Positions 1-7,526 of a stretch of DNA of 33,207 nt are shown one piece after another. This stretch comes from Limisphaerales bacterium (GTDB lineage: Bacteria; Verrucomicrobiota; Verrucomicrobiia; Limisphaerales; UBA11358), in contig PLAY01000093.1 of the NCBI GenBank assembly GCA_003134375.1, positions 1-33,207 on the forward strand. Direction: 5' to 3'. Positions within the stretch are counted from its first letter, which is position 1. The number at the start of each line of letters is the position of its first letter. Both the position numbers and the translations under genes were made by a program. The notes beneath the pieces were generated by a model that was not told the origin of the DNA, did no database searches, and saw only the letters and a list, made by a program, of their open reading frames with translations.

Positions 1-26
1 ACACAACTCTTGACACTACCAACGAG

Positions 27-170
27 TCAACGGATCGGTCGTTTTTGATAATCTTCCGTGTGGAGAACCTCGGCGCCTGCACCGCCCGTTTTTACCGCAT
101 CCAGCCCGGACCATGACCCTTTGTAAAAATCGTTTGCCACCGACAGCAGAGAATCATCCATGCAAAACAT
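27..170 (-). CDS. Possible small protein (47 aa), unknown
   Basis: A 47-codon reading frame on the reverse strand with ATG at 170 and TGA at 27-29; an internal ATG lies at 161. A purine-rich GGGAGGA stretch lies upstream, but about 14 nt from the first ATG, which is longer than ideal. The peptide has mixed charged and polar residues (for example NDFYKGSWSGLDAVKTGG) and no membrane segment or cysteine motif that I recognise. It is divergent from xylA. I assign no function; it may be a chance frame. Confidence 0.3.
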   Translation of the reverse strand: MFCMDDSLLSVANDFYKGSWSGLDAVKTGGAGAEVLHTEDYQKRPIR

Positions 171-318
171 AGTTTAATCCATTCCTCCCAATCGCAGATC
201 GCATAGATTGTCTGATTATATTTGATGTGACAAAAACAGGCAATTTGTGGGCAACCTTGATTGGATTCGCCGCCGGAAAATCATTGAAAATTTCAACTCC
301 GGGAAGAGTGTCTTTTAA

Positions 319-347
319 TTGCCAATGCGTTCTTGATATTGTATGTA
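319..347 (+). promoter_or_regulatory. Candidate promoter for xylA
   Basis: TTGCCA (319-324) and TATGTA (342-347) are separated by 17 bp in an AT-rich stretch just ahead of xylA, which is otherwise unlike the GC-rich surroundings. The predicted transcript would start about 30 nt before the ATG at 383. This is pattern matching to a sigma-70-like consensus only. Confidence 0.4.
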
Positions 348-382
348 GGATTCGTTCAAATTAAAAAGTGACTTATTTTACC

Positions 383-1696
383 ATGAAAACTGTTTTTAAA
401 AATATCTCGAAAATTAAATACGAAGGGCCGAAATCCAGGAATCCACTGGCCTTCAAACATTACAACCCCGCCGAAGTCGTCGAAGGCAAAACGATGAGCG
501 AGCACTTGCGCTTTTCGGTCGTCTATTGGCACACGTTCCGCAATGCGCTCTCCGATCCGTTCGGGGTGGGCACGGCGGTCCGCCCGTGGGACGACGGCTC
601 CAATTCGGTGGCCAATGCCGAAAATCGCGCGCGGGTTGCGTTCGAGTTCATCGAAAAACTTGGCGCGCCGTTCTATGCCTTTCATGACCGCGACATCGCG
701 CCGGAAGGCCAGACGTTGAGCGAGACGAACAAAAATCTCGACGCCGTCGTCAAGGTTCTGAAAACCGAACAGCAGCGCACCGGCATCAAATTGCTCTGGG
801 GCACGGCCAACCTGTTTTCCAATCCGCGCTTCGTTCACGGCGCGTCCACGAGTTGCAATGCCGACGTGTTCGCCTTCGCCGGCGCCCAGGTGAAGAAGGC
901 GCTGGAAGTCACCCACGAACTGGGAGGCGCCGGCTATGTTTTCTGGGGCGGGCGCGAAGGTTATTCCACGTTGTGGAACACCAACATGAAACGCGAGCTG
1001 GAACACCTCGCCAAATTTTTGCACATGGCGGTGGACTACAAAAAGAAAATCGGCTTCAAAGGCCAGTTTTACATCGAGCCGAAACCCAAGGAACCGACCA
1101 AGCATCAATACGATTCCGACGCCGCCGCGTGCCTGAATTTCCTGCGCGAATACGATCTGATGGGCCACCTCAAGCTGAACATCGAGACCAACCACGCCAC
1201 GCTGGCCGGCCACAGCATGCAGCACGAACTCGAAGTGGCGGGTTCGGCGGGCGCGCTGGGTTCGGTAGATGCCAACACCGGCGACGAACTGATCGGCTGG
1301 GACACCGACCAGTTTCCCACCAGCATTTATCTTACGACGCAGATCATGCTCACCGTTCTCAAATACGGCGGATTCACCACCGGCGGCTTGAACTTTGACG
1401 CCAAGGTGCGCCGCGAGAGTTTCGAGCCGGTGGATTTGTTCCACGCGCACGTCGGCGGCATGGACGCCTTCGCGCGCGGGTTGAAAATCGCCGCCGCCAT
1501 TCGCAAGGACGGACGCCTGGCGGAATTCGTGAAACAACGCTACGCCTCGTGGGATTCCGGCATCGGCGCGAAAATCGAATCCGGCAAGAGCAACTTCACC
1601 GAACTTGAAGCCCACATGCTCAAGCAGGGCGAAGTGACCACCAATGTCAGCGGTCGCCAGGAATTCCTGGAGAACCTCATCAATGAGTTTATTTAA
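383..1696 (+). CDS. xylA: Xylose isomerase
   Basis: A 437-residue xylose isomerase, which interconverts D-xylose and D-xylulose in the cytoplasm using two divalent metal ions. The length is that of the class II family. From the ATG at 383 the motif FHDRD places the catalytic histidine at residue 101 and [14 protein letters not shown] places a metal-binding glutamate at 232, the same numbers as in E. coli Xyl[16 protein letters not shown], near residues 188-202, is also diagnostic. A GTG at 368 would add five residues (MTYFT); I prefer the ATG because it gives family numbering, although no strong Shine-Dalgarno is seen. The 3' end overlaps the GH43 gene by 14 bp, so the two are probably translated from one message: xylose released outside, isomerised inside. 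No xylulokinase gene is present in the window. Confidence 0.97.
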   Translation: MKTVFKNISKIKYEGPKSRNPLAFKHYNPAEVVEGKTMSEHLRFSVVYWHTFRNALSDPFGVGTAVRPWDDGSNSVANAENRARVAFEFIEKLGAPFYAFHDRDIAPEGQTLSETNKNLDAVVKVLKTEQQRTGIKLLWGTANLFSNPRFVHGASTSCNADVFAFAGAQVKKALEVTHELGGAGYVFWGGREGYSTLWNTNMKRELEHLAKFLHMAVDYKKKIGFKGQFYIEPKPKEPTKHQYDSDAAACLNFLREYDLMGHLKLNIETNHATLAGHSMQHELEVAGSAGALGSVDANTGDELIGWDTDQFPTSIYLTTQIMLTVLKYGGFTTGGLNFDAKVRRESFEPVDLFHAHVGGMDAFARGLKIAAAIRKDGRLAEFVKQRYASWDSGIGAKIESGKSNFTELEAHMLKQGEVTTNVSGRQEFLENLINEFI

Positions 1697-3305
1697 ACCG
1701 GCGCGTTTTTGCCGCGCGAGACGGACCATCGCGCTGTTATTCGCCCTGGTTGGATTTCTGCCCGGCGGCCTTGCCGCCGGGCCCGCCAAAACTTTTCAAA
1801 ATCCCATCCTGCCCGGCTTTCATCCCGATCCGAGCATCTGCCGGGTCGGGGACGATTATTATCTGGTCAACAGTTCGTTTGAGTTTTTCCCGGGGGTTCC
1901 AATTTTTCACAGCCGGGATCTGATGCACTGGCGGCAGATCGGATACTGCCTGACCCGCAAAAGCCAGTTGAATCTCGCCCATGCCCGGGCTTCCGGCGGC
2001 ATTTATGCGCCGACCCTTCGTTATCACAATGGCACGTTTTACATGATAACGACGCTCGTGGATACCGGCGGCAATTTTTTTGTGACGGCCACCAATCCCG
2101 CCGGTCCTTGGTCCGAACCGGTCTGGGTGGACCATGCCGGAATGGATCCTTCACTGTTTTTTGATGAGGATGGAACCGTTTATTACACCCGGCACGAAGG
2201 CATGGGTGACGGTTACATTGGCCAAAGTAAAATTGACATCCAAACCGGCAAACTGGACGGTGATTTTAAGGAAGTGTGGCGGGGCACCGGCGGCGTCTGG
2301 CCCGAGGGACCACATCTGTACAAAATCAACGGGAAGTATTTCATCATGATTGCCGAGGGCGGCACCAGTTACGACCACATGGTGACCATCGCCCGCAGCG
2401 ACTCCCCGTGGGGCCCGTTTGTTCCCAATCCCAAGAATCCCATCCTCACCCATCGTGACCGTCCGGATAGTCCCATCCAGGCCTTGGGTCATGCCGACCT
2501 GGTGGAAACACCCGATGGTTGGTGGCTGGTCTGTCTGGGAATCCGCCCCCAGGGCGGCAAGTTCCATCATCTGGGCCGCGAGACGTATCTGGCCCCGGTT
2601 ACCTGGTCGGAAGATGGCTGGCCCGTGGTCAATGGCAACGGCACGCTGGAAACCAACCTGACCGCGCCGCGCCTGCCGCAACATCCCTGGGAAAAAGAGC
2701 CGGCCCGGGATGAATTCAACCAGCCGGATTTGGGGCTTCAATGGAATTTTCTCCGGAACCCGTATGCAGGCGATTTTTCGCTCACCGAACGTCCGGGCTG
2801 GCTGCGTCTCAATGGTTCGGCGGTGACCATGAATGACCAGGATTCACCGGCGTTTGTCGGCCGCCGCCAGACGGATCTGGCGTGCCGCGCTTTCACCCGG
2901 CTCTCCTTCAACCCGCAGCATGAAAACGAAGAGGCGGGACTGGTCCTGCGCGGCAACGAGAAAAATCATTACGAAATAGGAATCACCCTGAAGGATGGCA
3001 AACGGCAGGTTTTCTTCAGAAAAACCCTGGGCGGCAAAATTATCGAGCCGGTGCCATATGAAGAAATCGGTTCGGGAGATATCGTTCTGTCCGTGGCCGC
3101 CTCGCCGTTGGCCTATGAATTTTCCTGCTCGCCGGCGAAAGGTCCGGCAAAAAAACTGGGCACGGCCTTGACCCGCGATTTGTCTTCGGAAAACATCGGC
3201 GGATTTACCGGCGTGTTCGTGGGCCTGTATGCCACCGGCAACGGACAAAAGAGCACCCGTCCGGCGGATTTCGACTGGTTTGAATATCGCCCCGCGGAAA
3301 AATAA
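1683..3305 (+). CDS. Secreted GH43 beta-xylosidase / arabinofuranosidase
   Basis: A 540-residue glycoside hydrolase family 43 enzyme expected to cleave xylo- or arabino-oligosaccharides outside the cytoplasm. Residues 1-32 form a signal peptide (basic start, then a hydrophobic core from about 16 to 32). The five-bladed propeller domain follows: Asp49 in HPDPS (catalytic base), Asp155 in MDPSLFF (pKa modulator) and Glu208 in WPEGPH (acid) are all present. From about residue 350 a beta-sandwich domain of the GH43 C-terminal, concanavalin-like type follows, beginning near the sequence [19 protein letters not shown]. The ATG at 1683 lies inside xylA (14 bp overlap) with a TGGAG ribosome site at 1668-1672; an upstream in-frame start at 1644 would bury the signal peptide. 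Exact substrate (xylan or arabinan side chains) cannot be told from sequence alone, but coupling with xylA favours xylose release. Confidence 0.93.
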   Translation: MSLFKPARFCRARRTIALLFALVGFLPGGLAAGPAKTFQNPILPGFHPDPSICRVGDDYYLVNSSFEFFPGVPIFHSRDLMHWRQIGYCLTRKSQLNLAHARASGGIYAPTLRYHNGTFYMITTLVDTGGNFFVTATNPAGPWSEPVWVDHAGMDPSLFFDEDGTVYYTRHEGMGDGYIGQSKIDIQTGKLDGDFKEVWRGTGGVWPEGPHLYKINGKYFIMIAEGGTSYDHMVTIARSDSPWGPFVPNPKNPILTHRDRPDSPIQALGHADLVETPDGWWLVCLGIRPQGGKFHHLGRETYLAPVTWSEDGWPVVNGNGTLETNLTAPRLPQHPWEKEPARDEFNQPDLGLQWNFLRNPYAGDFSLTERPGWLRLNGSAVTMNDQDSPAFVGRRQTDLACRAFTRLSFNPQHENEEAGLVLRGNEKNHYEIGITLKDGKRQVFFRKTLGGKIIEPVPYEEIGSGDIVLSVAASPLAYEFSCSPAKGPAKKLGTALTRDLSSENIGGFTGVFVGLYATGNGQKSTRPADFDWFEYRPAEK

Positions 3306-3584
3306 TTCGAGCGCCGGTCTCCTGGCTGGAATGATTCGATTTTAACAATGCCTTTGAGCGAGGGGGCACAACCGGGCACTGCCATCAAGGTAGGGCTGGT
3401 GCTGCCCGCGCCGCCCAAACTTCCAAAGAACGGGCGGAGCGATGTTCTTGGGTGCGTATTTGTGGTCCCGCCAGCATCGCTGCGCTTGCGGGCAGGAGAA
3501 TCGGGCAAACCGGCAGGTTGGCCCGACCATCGTTGGGAGCAGTGGCAAAATGCGCCCAACCCAAAATGGGCGATAAGCTGTGCC
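3306..3584. other. Intergenic stretch without a recognisable gene
   Basis: Between the GH43 stop and the rpmH promoter. Open frames exist on both strands but none shows a family motif or a good ribosome site. A short inverted repeat, CGCCCA...TGGGCG, lies near 3554-3571. I looked for DnaA boxes because rpmH often sits near oriC, and saw none. A structured RNA cannot be excluded by eye. Confidence 0.4.
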
Positions 3585-3612
3585 TTGACACAAGGGGTTT
3601 CATGGCTATCCT
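3585..3612 (+). promoter_or_regulatory. Promoter of the rpmH-rnpA cluster
   Basis: A perfect -35 TTGACA at 3585-3590 and TATCCT at 3607-3612, spacer 16 bp, placed about 45 bp before the rpmH ATG. A GGAAGGA ribosome-binding stretch at 3635-3641 lies between promoter and gene. A strong promoter is expected for a ribosomal protein gene. Confidence 0.6.
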
Positions 3613-3655
3613 CGCACGTTCCGGTTTTTCACCCGGAAGGAAGCCGAATTAATTT

Positions 3656-3793
3656 ATGAAACGCCAGTATCAACCGTCAAAAATCCGCCGCAAACGGCAG
3701 CACGGATTTCTTAACCGCAATTCGAGCAAGAGCGGCAAAGCCACGCTTGCCAATCGCCGCCGCGTGGGCCGCAAACGCCTGACGCCGGTTTAA
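3656..3793 (+). CDS. rpmH: 50S ribosomal protein L34 (bL34)
   Basis: A 45-residue, very basic protein beginning [18 protein letters not shown] and ending GRKRLTPV. The KRxxQPSxxRRxRxHGF start and the RRRVGRKRL end are the bL34 signature, and the length is normal (44-46). It is a structural protein of the large ribosomal subunit. rnpA follows after 10 bp, the near-universal bacterial order. The start is preceded by GGAAGGA at a rather long 14-nt spacing. Confidence 0.98.
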   Translation: MKRQYQPSKIRRKRQHGFLNRNSSKSGKATLANRRRVGRKRLTPV

Positions 3794-3803
3794 TCCGCCG
3801 CTC

Positions 3804-4181
3804 ATGCCCGCCCAGTCCCCAGCCGCCAGCCGCCAGCGCTTGGGCCGCGATTCGCGACTCGGGCAAAACCGGGATTTCATGCGCATGCGGCAGCAGGGCG
3901 AGCGTCTGGCGCTCGGCTGTCTCATCGCCAACTGGCACCGCCTGCCGGACGGCACATCGCCGAAACTCGGCGTCGTTACCAGCAAGCGCATCGGCAACGC
4001 GGTCGCCCGCAGCCGCGCCCGTCGGTTGCTCCGCGAAAGTTTCCGGCTGCACCAACATGAATTGTCCCAACCGGTTGAACTGGTGCTGGTCGCGCGCAAT
4101 TCGATTGCCGGATGCGATTTTGCCGGGGTCGAAAAGGATTTTCTGGCCGTGCTCCGTCGCGCAAGCTTGCTAAAGGACTAA
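3804..4181 (+). CDS. rnpA: Ribonuclease P protein component
   Basis: A 125-residue protein subunit of RNase P, which helps the catalytic RNA mature the 5' ends of tRNAs. The family RNR motif is visible in GNAVARSRARRLLRESFR (about residues 66-83), preceded by KLGVVTSKRI, and the start of the fold is RLGRDSRLGQNRDFMRMRQQG. The first ~12 residues (MPAQSPAASRQR) are a non-conserved tail. It lies 10 bp after rpmH and one base before the yidD start, so the three are almost surely cotranscribed. The RNase P RNA gene itself is not in the window. Confidence 0.96.
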   Translation: MPAQSPAASRQRLGRDSRLGQNRDFMRMRQQGERLALGCLIANWHRLPDGTSPKLGVVTSKRIGNAVARSRARRLLRESFRLHQHELSQPVELVLVARNSIAGCDFAGVEKDFLAVLRRASLLKD

Positions 4182-4182
4182 A

Positions 4183-4557
4183 ATGAGAGATGTCTGCCAA
4201 ACTGGCGTGGCGGCTTTCGGCAGAAAGCCGCATCCTCTGATTTCTCAAGAGAAATCCGGCGGTCTGCCGGCCGCTGCTACGATTTTGATTTTCGCCATCC
4301 GCGCGTATCGCTGGACGATTTCGCCGGCGCAGATTTTTTTATTCGGCCCTACCAGCGGCTGCCGTTTCACGCCGACGTGCTCGCAATATGCGATGGACGC
4401 GATCCGCGCGCAGGGCGCGATGGCGGGCGGGTGGCTGGCGGTGAAGCGGATTTGCCGTTGTCATCCCTGGGGCCGCTGCGGGCATGACCCGGTGCCCCAG
4501 AAAGAATTGAGAATTCAAAATTTGGAATTCGGCATCACCCCGGAGCATCCCCGTTAA
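4183..4557 (+). CDS. yidD: Membrane protein insertion efficiency factor YidD, with extended N-terminus
   Basis: A 124-residue protein whose core, from about residue 34 (ILIFAIRAYRWTISP), is clearly YidD. It shows the GCRFTPTCSQYAMDAI motif with conserved cysteines and the HPWGRCGHDPVP end. YidD is a small amphipathic protein that assists YidC-dependent membrane insertion. The family is usually 70-85 residues; here about 32 extra residues precede the core. They are encoded by DNA holding two perfect hairpins (4210-4256) that resemble intergenic repeats elsewhere in the window. The ATG at 4183 has AAAGGA five bases upstream and sits one base after the rnpA stop, so I use it. A later non-ATG start (TTG near 4285) would give a standard-length protein. 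Confidence 0.9.
   Translation: MRDVCQTGVAAFGRKPHPLISQEKSGGLPAAATILIFAIRAYRWTISPAQIFLFGPTSGCRFTPTCSQYAMDAIRAQGAMAGGWLAVKRICRCHPWGRCGHDPVPQKELRIQNLEFGITPEHPR
4210..4256. repeat. Palindromic element inside the 5' part of yidD
   Basis: Hairpin 1: GCGGCTTTC (4210-4218), loop GGCA, GAAAGCCGC (4223-4231), a perfect 9-bp stem. Hairpin 2: GATTTCTC (4239-4246), loop AA, GAGAAATC (4249-4256), a perfect 8-bp stem. The same two-part arrangement, with the same TCGGCAGA centre but different stem letters, occurs between genes at about 12924-12965. A single-hairpin relative lies at 8878-8898. Confidence 0.8.
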
Positions 4558-4563
4558 TTTATC

Positions 4564-6348
4564 ATGGACCGCACCGGCATCATCGTTGTCACGCTCTGCG
4601 TCATCCTGCTCGGCGTCTGGTTTGTCGAGCAGCAGAAGAATTACCCGCATCCGCCGCTGCAGCCGGTGGCGAACACAAACACAACCGCAACTGCCGCTGC
4701 GCAGACCGTCACCGCGAATTCAAACGCCGTTTCGCCCCCGCCCAACGTGGTTCCGGTTCCCGTTTTCGACACCAACACGCCGGAAGAATTGCTGGTCATC
4801 ACCAATGCCCGCGCCCGTTACACATTCACTTCGCGCGGCGGCGGGTTGAAATCGGTGGAATTGCTGGATTATCCCGAAACCGTCTCGCCGCGCTGGAAAA
4901 AGAAAGTGGCGAAGGACGGCGTGGCCACGCTGAATCAGCGCGCGCCCATTCCAGTGCTGGCGATTCTGGGTGATGCCAGCCTGGTCGGCGACGGCAATTT
5001 TACCTTGACCCCAACCGCCGATGGCGTCCACGCGGAAAAATCCCTGACGAACGGCCTGCGGCTCGCGAAGGAATTCCATCTCAGTTCAAATTATCTTGTG
5101 AATGCGAGCGTGCGGCTGGAGAACACCTCGGCCCAGCCGCTCATGCTGCCCGCGCAGGAATGGGTCATTGGCACCGCCACGCCCATGGGCCCGGATGACA
5201 CCAGTTACAGCATGAACGAGGGGGCGATGTGGTTCAACGGCACCGCGGTTCAGGATCAGTCGGTGGGGCGTTTTTCCGGCTCCGGGTTCGGGTGTTTTCA
5301 CGGCGCGCCACGTTCGGAATATCTGGCCGGCTCGAACAACGTCGTTTGGGCGGCGGTACACAACCAATTTTTCGCGCTGCTGGCGATGCCCAAGGAACCG
5401 GTGGCGCAAATCGTCGCGCGCCCGGTGAGTCTGCCGCCGTTCCCGAACGTCGAGCCCGTGCCGGGCGCCCCCACGCCGCGAGGCATTCAGACCGCGCTGG
5501 TTTATCCAACAACAACCCTTGTGGCGCATCAGGCGATTGAACGGCAAATCGTCTTTTTTGCCGGGCCGAAGGAATATCGCCTGCTGGCGCGCATCGGAGA
5601 CCAGTTTCAAAATCAAGCCGACTTGGTGATGCAATTCGGGAAGTTTTTCGGATTTTTTGCGAAGGCGCTGTTGCTGGCGATGAACTGGCTGCACGACGTG
5701 ACCCGGCTGGGGTACGGCGGGACGATTGTGCTGATCACCGTGCTCATCAAGTTGGTATTCTGGCCGTTGACGGCGGCGAGCACGCGTTCGATGAAACGGA
5801 TGCAGGTGCTTGCGCCGGAGATGAAGGCGCTCAAGGAAAAATACAAGGACGACATGCAAAAGTTCACCCAAAAGCAGTGGGAACTTTATCGCAAGCACAA
5901 GGTCAGCCCGATGAGCGGCTGTCTGCCGATGGCCATTCAAATGCCCGTGTTCTTCGGTTTTTTCACAATGATTCGGAGTGCCATTGAATTGCGTGGCGCG
6001 CATTTCCTGTGGATCGCGGATTTGTCGAAACCGGACACGTTGTTCATGATTCCGGGAACCACTTTCCCGTTCAATCTGCTGCCGCTGCTGATGGGCGGCT
6101 CGATGTTGTGGCAATCGCACCTCCAGCCGCCATCGCCGGGCATGGATCCCGCCCAGGCGAAAATGATGCGCTACATGCCATTGATGTTTCTGGTGTTTCT
6201 TTACACCTACTCATCCGGCCTGGCGTTGTATTGGACGATCAACAACGTGCTGACCATTGTGCAAACGAAGCTCACGAAAATGAACCAGACCCCGGTTTCG
6301 CCCGCCCCAGTTTCAGTCTTGACGCCGGTGTCAAAAAAGAAGAAATAA
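4564..6348 (+). CDS. yidC: Membrane protein insertase YidC
   Basis: A 594-residue YidC/Oxa1 family insertase that places proteins into the inner membrane, alone or with SecYEG. An N-terminal membrane segment (GIIVVTLCVILLGVWFV) is followed by a Pro/Thr/Asn-rich linker, then a large periplasmic beta domain to about residue 350, as in Gram-negative YidC. The C-terminal 60 kDa inner-membrane domain follows (GYGGTIVLITVLIKLVFWPL, then MSGCLPMAIQMPVFFGFF, then a final helix near FLYTYSSGLALYWTINN) and a basic tail ending SKKKK that may contact ribosomes. The gene starts 6 bp after the yidD stop, with only a distant GGAG, so translational coupling is likely. Confidence 0.97.
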   Translation: MDRTGIIVVTLCVILLGVWFVEQQKNYPHPPLQPVANTNTTATAAAQTVTANSNAVSPPPNVVPVPVFDTNTPEELLVITNARARYTFTSRGGGLKSVELLDYPETVSPRWKKKVAKDGVATLNQRAPIPVLAILGDASLVGDGNFTLTPTADGVHAEKSLTNGLRLAKEFHLSSNYLVNASVRLENTSAQPLMLPAQEWVIGTATPMGPDDTSYSMNEGAMWFNGTAVQDQSVGRFSGSGFGCFHGAPRSEYLAGSNNVVWAAVHNQFFALLAMPKEPVAQIVARPVSLPPFPNVEPVPGAPTPRGIQTALVYPTTTLVAHQAIERQIVFFAGPKEYRLLARIGDQFQNQADLVMQFGKFFGFFAKALLLAMNWLHDVTRLGYGGTIVLITVLIKLVFWPLTAASTRSMKRMQVLAPEMKALKEKYKDDMQKFTQKQWELYRKHKVSPMSGCLPMAIQMPVFFGFFTMIRSAIELRGAHFLWIADLSKPDTLFMIPGTTFPFNLLPLLMGGSMLWQSHLQPPSPGMDPAQAKMMRYMPLMFLVFLYTYSSGLALYWTINNVLTIVQTKLTKMNQTPVSPAPVSVLTPVSKKKK

Positions 6349-6402
6349 GGCCGGACGAAACCGTTTGCTTTCAACTCTCAACCTTCAACCCTCCACCATC
6401 CC

Positions 6403-6852
6403 ATGCCCGCACAACCGAAAGAAACCCTCGGAACAATTCTCACGTCCCTCGGCTTCCCCGCCACGGTCGAGGAACATAAACTGGAGGAGGGCGTTTTGCT
6501 CGACGTGAAGACGGACGACGCCGGCCGGCTCATCGGCCGTCAGGGTCAGACGCTTTCCGACCTGCAATACATCACCAACCGGCTCCTCTTTCAGCAGGAC
6601 GCCACCGCGCCCAAGGTGATGGTGGACGTGGGCGGCTACCGCGCCCAGGCGCGCGAGGCCCTGGTGAAAAAAGCCAGGGACGCCGCCGAAAAAGTCCGGC
6701 GCTGGGGCGACACGGTGGAACTGGAGCCGATGACGGCGTTTGACCGCCGGGTGGTGCATCAGGCGCTCAAAGACGATCCCGACGTGGAAACCCACAGTGT
6801 TGAGGTGGACGGCACGGACAAAAAAGCCATCCTGCTCCGGCCCCGGCACTGA
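6403..6852 (+). CDS. jag: Jag/KhpB-type RNA-binding protein (KH-II + R3H)
   Basis: A 149-residue single-strand nucleic acid binding protein. The KH domain shows the GxxG loop in GRLIGRQG (residues 41-48), followed by LSDLQYITNRLL. The C-terminal R3H domain has FDRRVVHQAL with Arg115 and His119 in the RxxxH pattern. The Jag N-terminal domain found in Firmicutes is absent, which is common in other phyla. It follows yidC by 54 bp, the conserved position. KhpB/Jag proteins bind many small RNAs and mRNAs in species where they were studied; the role here is inferred from that. The mnmE gene, often next, is not present. Confidence 0.95.
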   Translation: MPAQPKETLGTILTSLGFPATVEEHKLEEGVLLDVKTDDAGRLIGRQGQTLSDLQYITNRLLFQQDATAPKVMVDVGGYRAQAREALVKKARDAAEKVRRWGDTVELEPMTAFDRRVVHQALKDDPDVETHSVEVDGTDKKAILLRPRH

Positions 6853-6922
6853 CAACGCTCTGTCGGGGTGCGCCGTCCTCGGGCGCAGCAACGGACTTCC
6901 TTCCAGCCATGGACACTTATCG

Positions 6923-6962
6923 TGCGTTGCTGTGGCCGGGACGGCCACACTCCGCCAACGCA
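6923..6962. repeat. Palindromic element downstream of jag
   Basis: Inner hairpin GTGGCC (6932-6937), loop GGGAC, GGCCAC (6943-6948), enclosed by outer inverted arms TGCGTTG (6923-6929) and CAACGCA (6956-6962). It has the same outer-arm-plus-inner-hairpin design as the larger elements further along the window, but only one inner hairpin. Confidence 0.55.
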
Positions 6963-6987
6963 GAAATTCAACCTCGGAGTTCGGTTC

Positions 6988-7020
6988 AAAAAAAAGAGCG
7001 CGGACCCACTGTCCGCGCTC
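6988..7020 (-). terminator. Rho-independent terminator of the small lipoprotein gene
   Basis: A perfect 10-bp stem, GAGCGCGGAC (6996-7005) and GTCCGCGCTC (7011-7020), with a 5-base loop. Eight A residues at 6988-6995 become a U8 tract in reverse-strand RNA. It lies 37 bp past the stop of the reverse-strand gene at 7057. Confidence 0.88.
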
Positions 7021-7056
7021 CAAATCATTTGAGGACCCGGGTAACTGTCCCTCCGG

Positions 7057-7434
7057 TTATCGGTCAATGATGTTCAGCTTATAAATCGGCGAAACCGTGC
7101 TGGTGGACTTGGGCGCCGAGCCAACGGCGTTGTATTTGTAGCCGAACTTGAAACGATAGTCCACAGAGTTGACTCCCGGCGGCACCGGCACGAAGCCTTC
7201 CCAACGATTTTGCACCTTCTGCACCTGGTGCATGGGATACAGCTCGCCATTGACGAGGACGTAAGGTTGAATGGTTTCCCAACGCAGCGACTGTTGCTGG
7301 GAGTTAAAAGCAACTTCAACCGGGTAAAGGTTGCTTGCATTGCGCGATTGTTGCAGCGGCGTCAGGCGCGTGAACATCCCGGCGCAACCGGTCAGCAACA
7401 ACACCGATAGAACTGGTAGAAATTTTTTCCACAT
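7057..7434 (-). CDS. Small lipoprotein, unknown function
   Basis: A 125-residue predicted lipoprotein. A basic start (MWKKF), a hydrophobic core and the lipobox LLTGC put the modified cysteine at about residue 17. The mature part, rich in Tyr, Val and Gln, reads like a beta-rich domain: YVLVNGELYPMHQV, then WEGFVPVPPGVNSVDYRFKFGYKYN. This could be an Ig-like fold, but I do not recognise a named family. It stands alone, ends in a strong terminator, and is divergent from the MFS gene. A 13-bp palindrome (CCACAT-A-ATGTGG, 7430-7442) overlaps its ATG, and no Shine-Dalgarno is visible. Confidence 0.82.
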   Translation of the reverse strand: MWKKFLPVLSVLLLTGCAGMFTRLTPLQQSRNASNLYPVEVAFNSQQQSLRWETIQPYVLVNGELYPMHQVQKVQNRWEGFVPVPPGVNSVDYRFKFGYKYNAVGSAPKSTSTVSPIYKLNIIDR

Positions 7435-7443
7435 AATGTGGGA

Positions 7444-7472
7444 GCATTACACAAAGGCCACCGGCTTGTAAA
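7444..7472 (-). promoter_or_regulatory. Weak candidate promoter for the lipoprotein gene
   Basis: On the reverse strand, TTTACA (7467-7472) and TAATGC (7444-7449) are 17 bp apart, just before the gene start. A hairpin CCGGCTT-GTA-AAGCCGG (7461-7477) overlaps the -35 box and could be an operator or another small palindromic element. Confidence 0.3.
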
Positions 7473-7526
7473 GCCGGATTTCGATGCTTGAAACAGGTTG
7501 TATTTCCGGGCAAAAATCCCTCATTC

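Noticed and set aside
356..1789. A 477-codon open frame on the reverse strand, antisense to xylA
   Set aside because: It mirrors xylA, has unusual Arg/His/Gly-rich composition typical of an antisense frame in GC-rich DNA, and lacks any family motif.
3306..3655. Replication origin near rpmH
   Set aside because: No DnaA-box cluster (TTATCCACA-like) and no dnaA gene were seen; gene order alone is not enough.
3348..3659. A 103-codon forward frame before rpmH
   Set aside because: It would run over the rpmH promoter and ribosome site, and its sequence shows no family motif.
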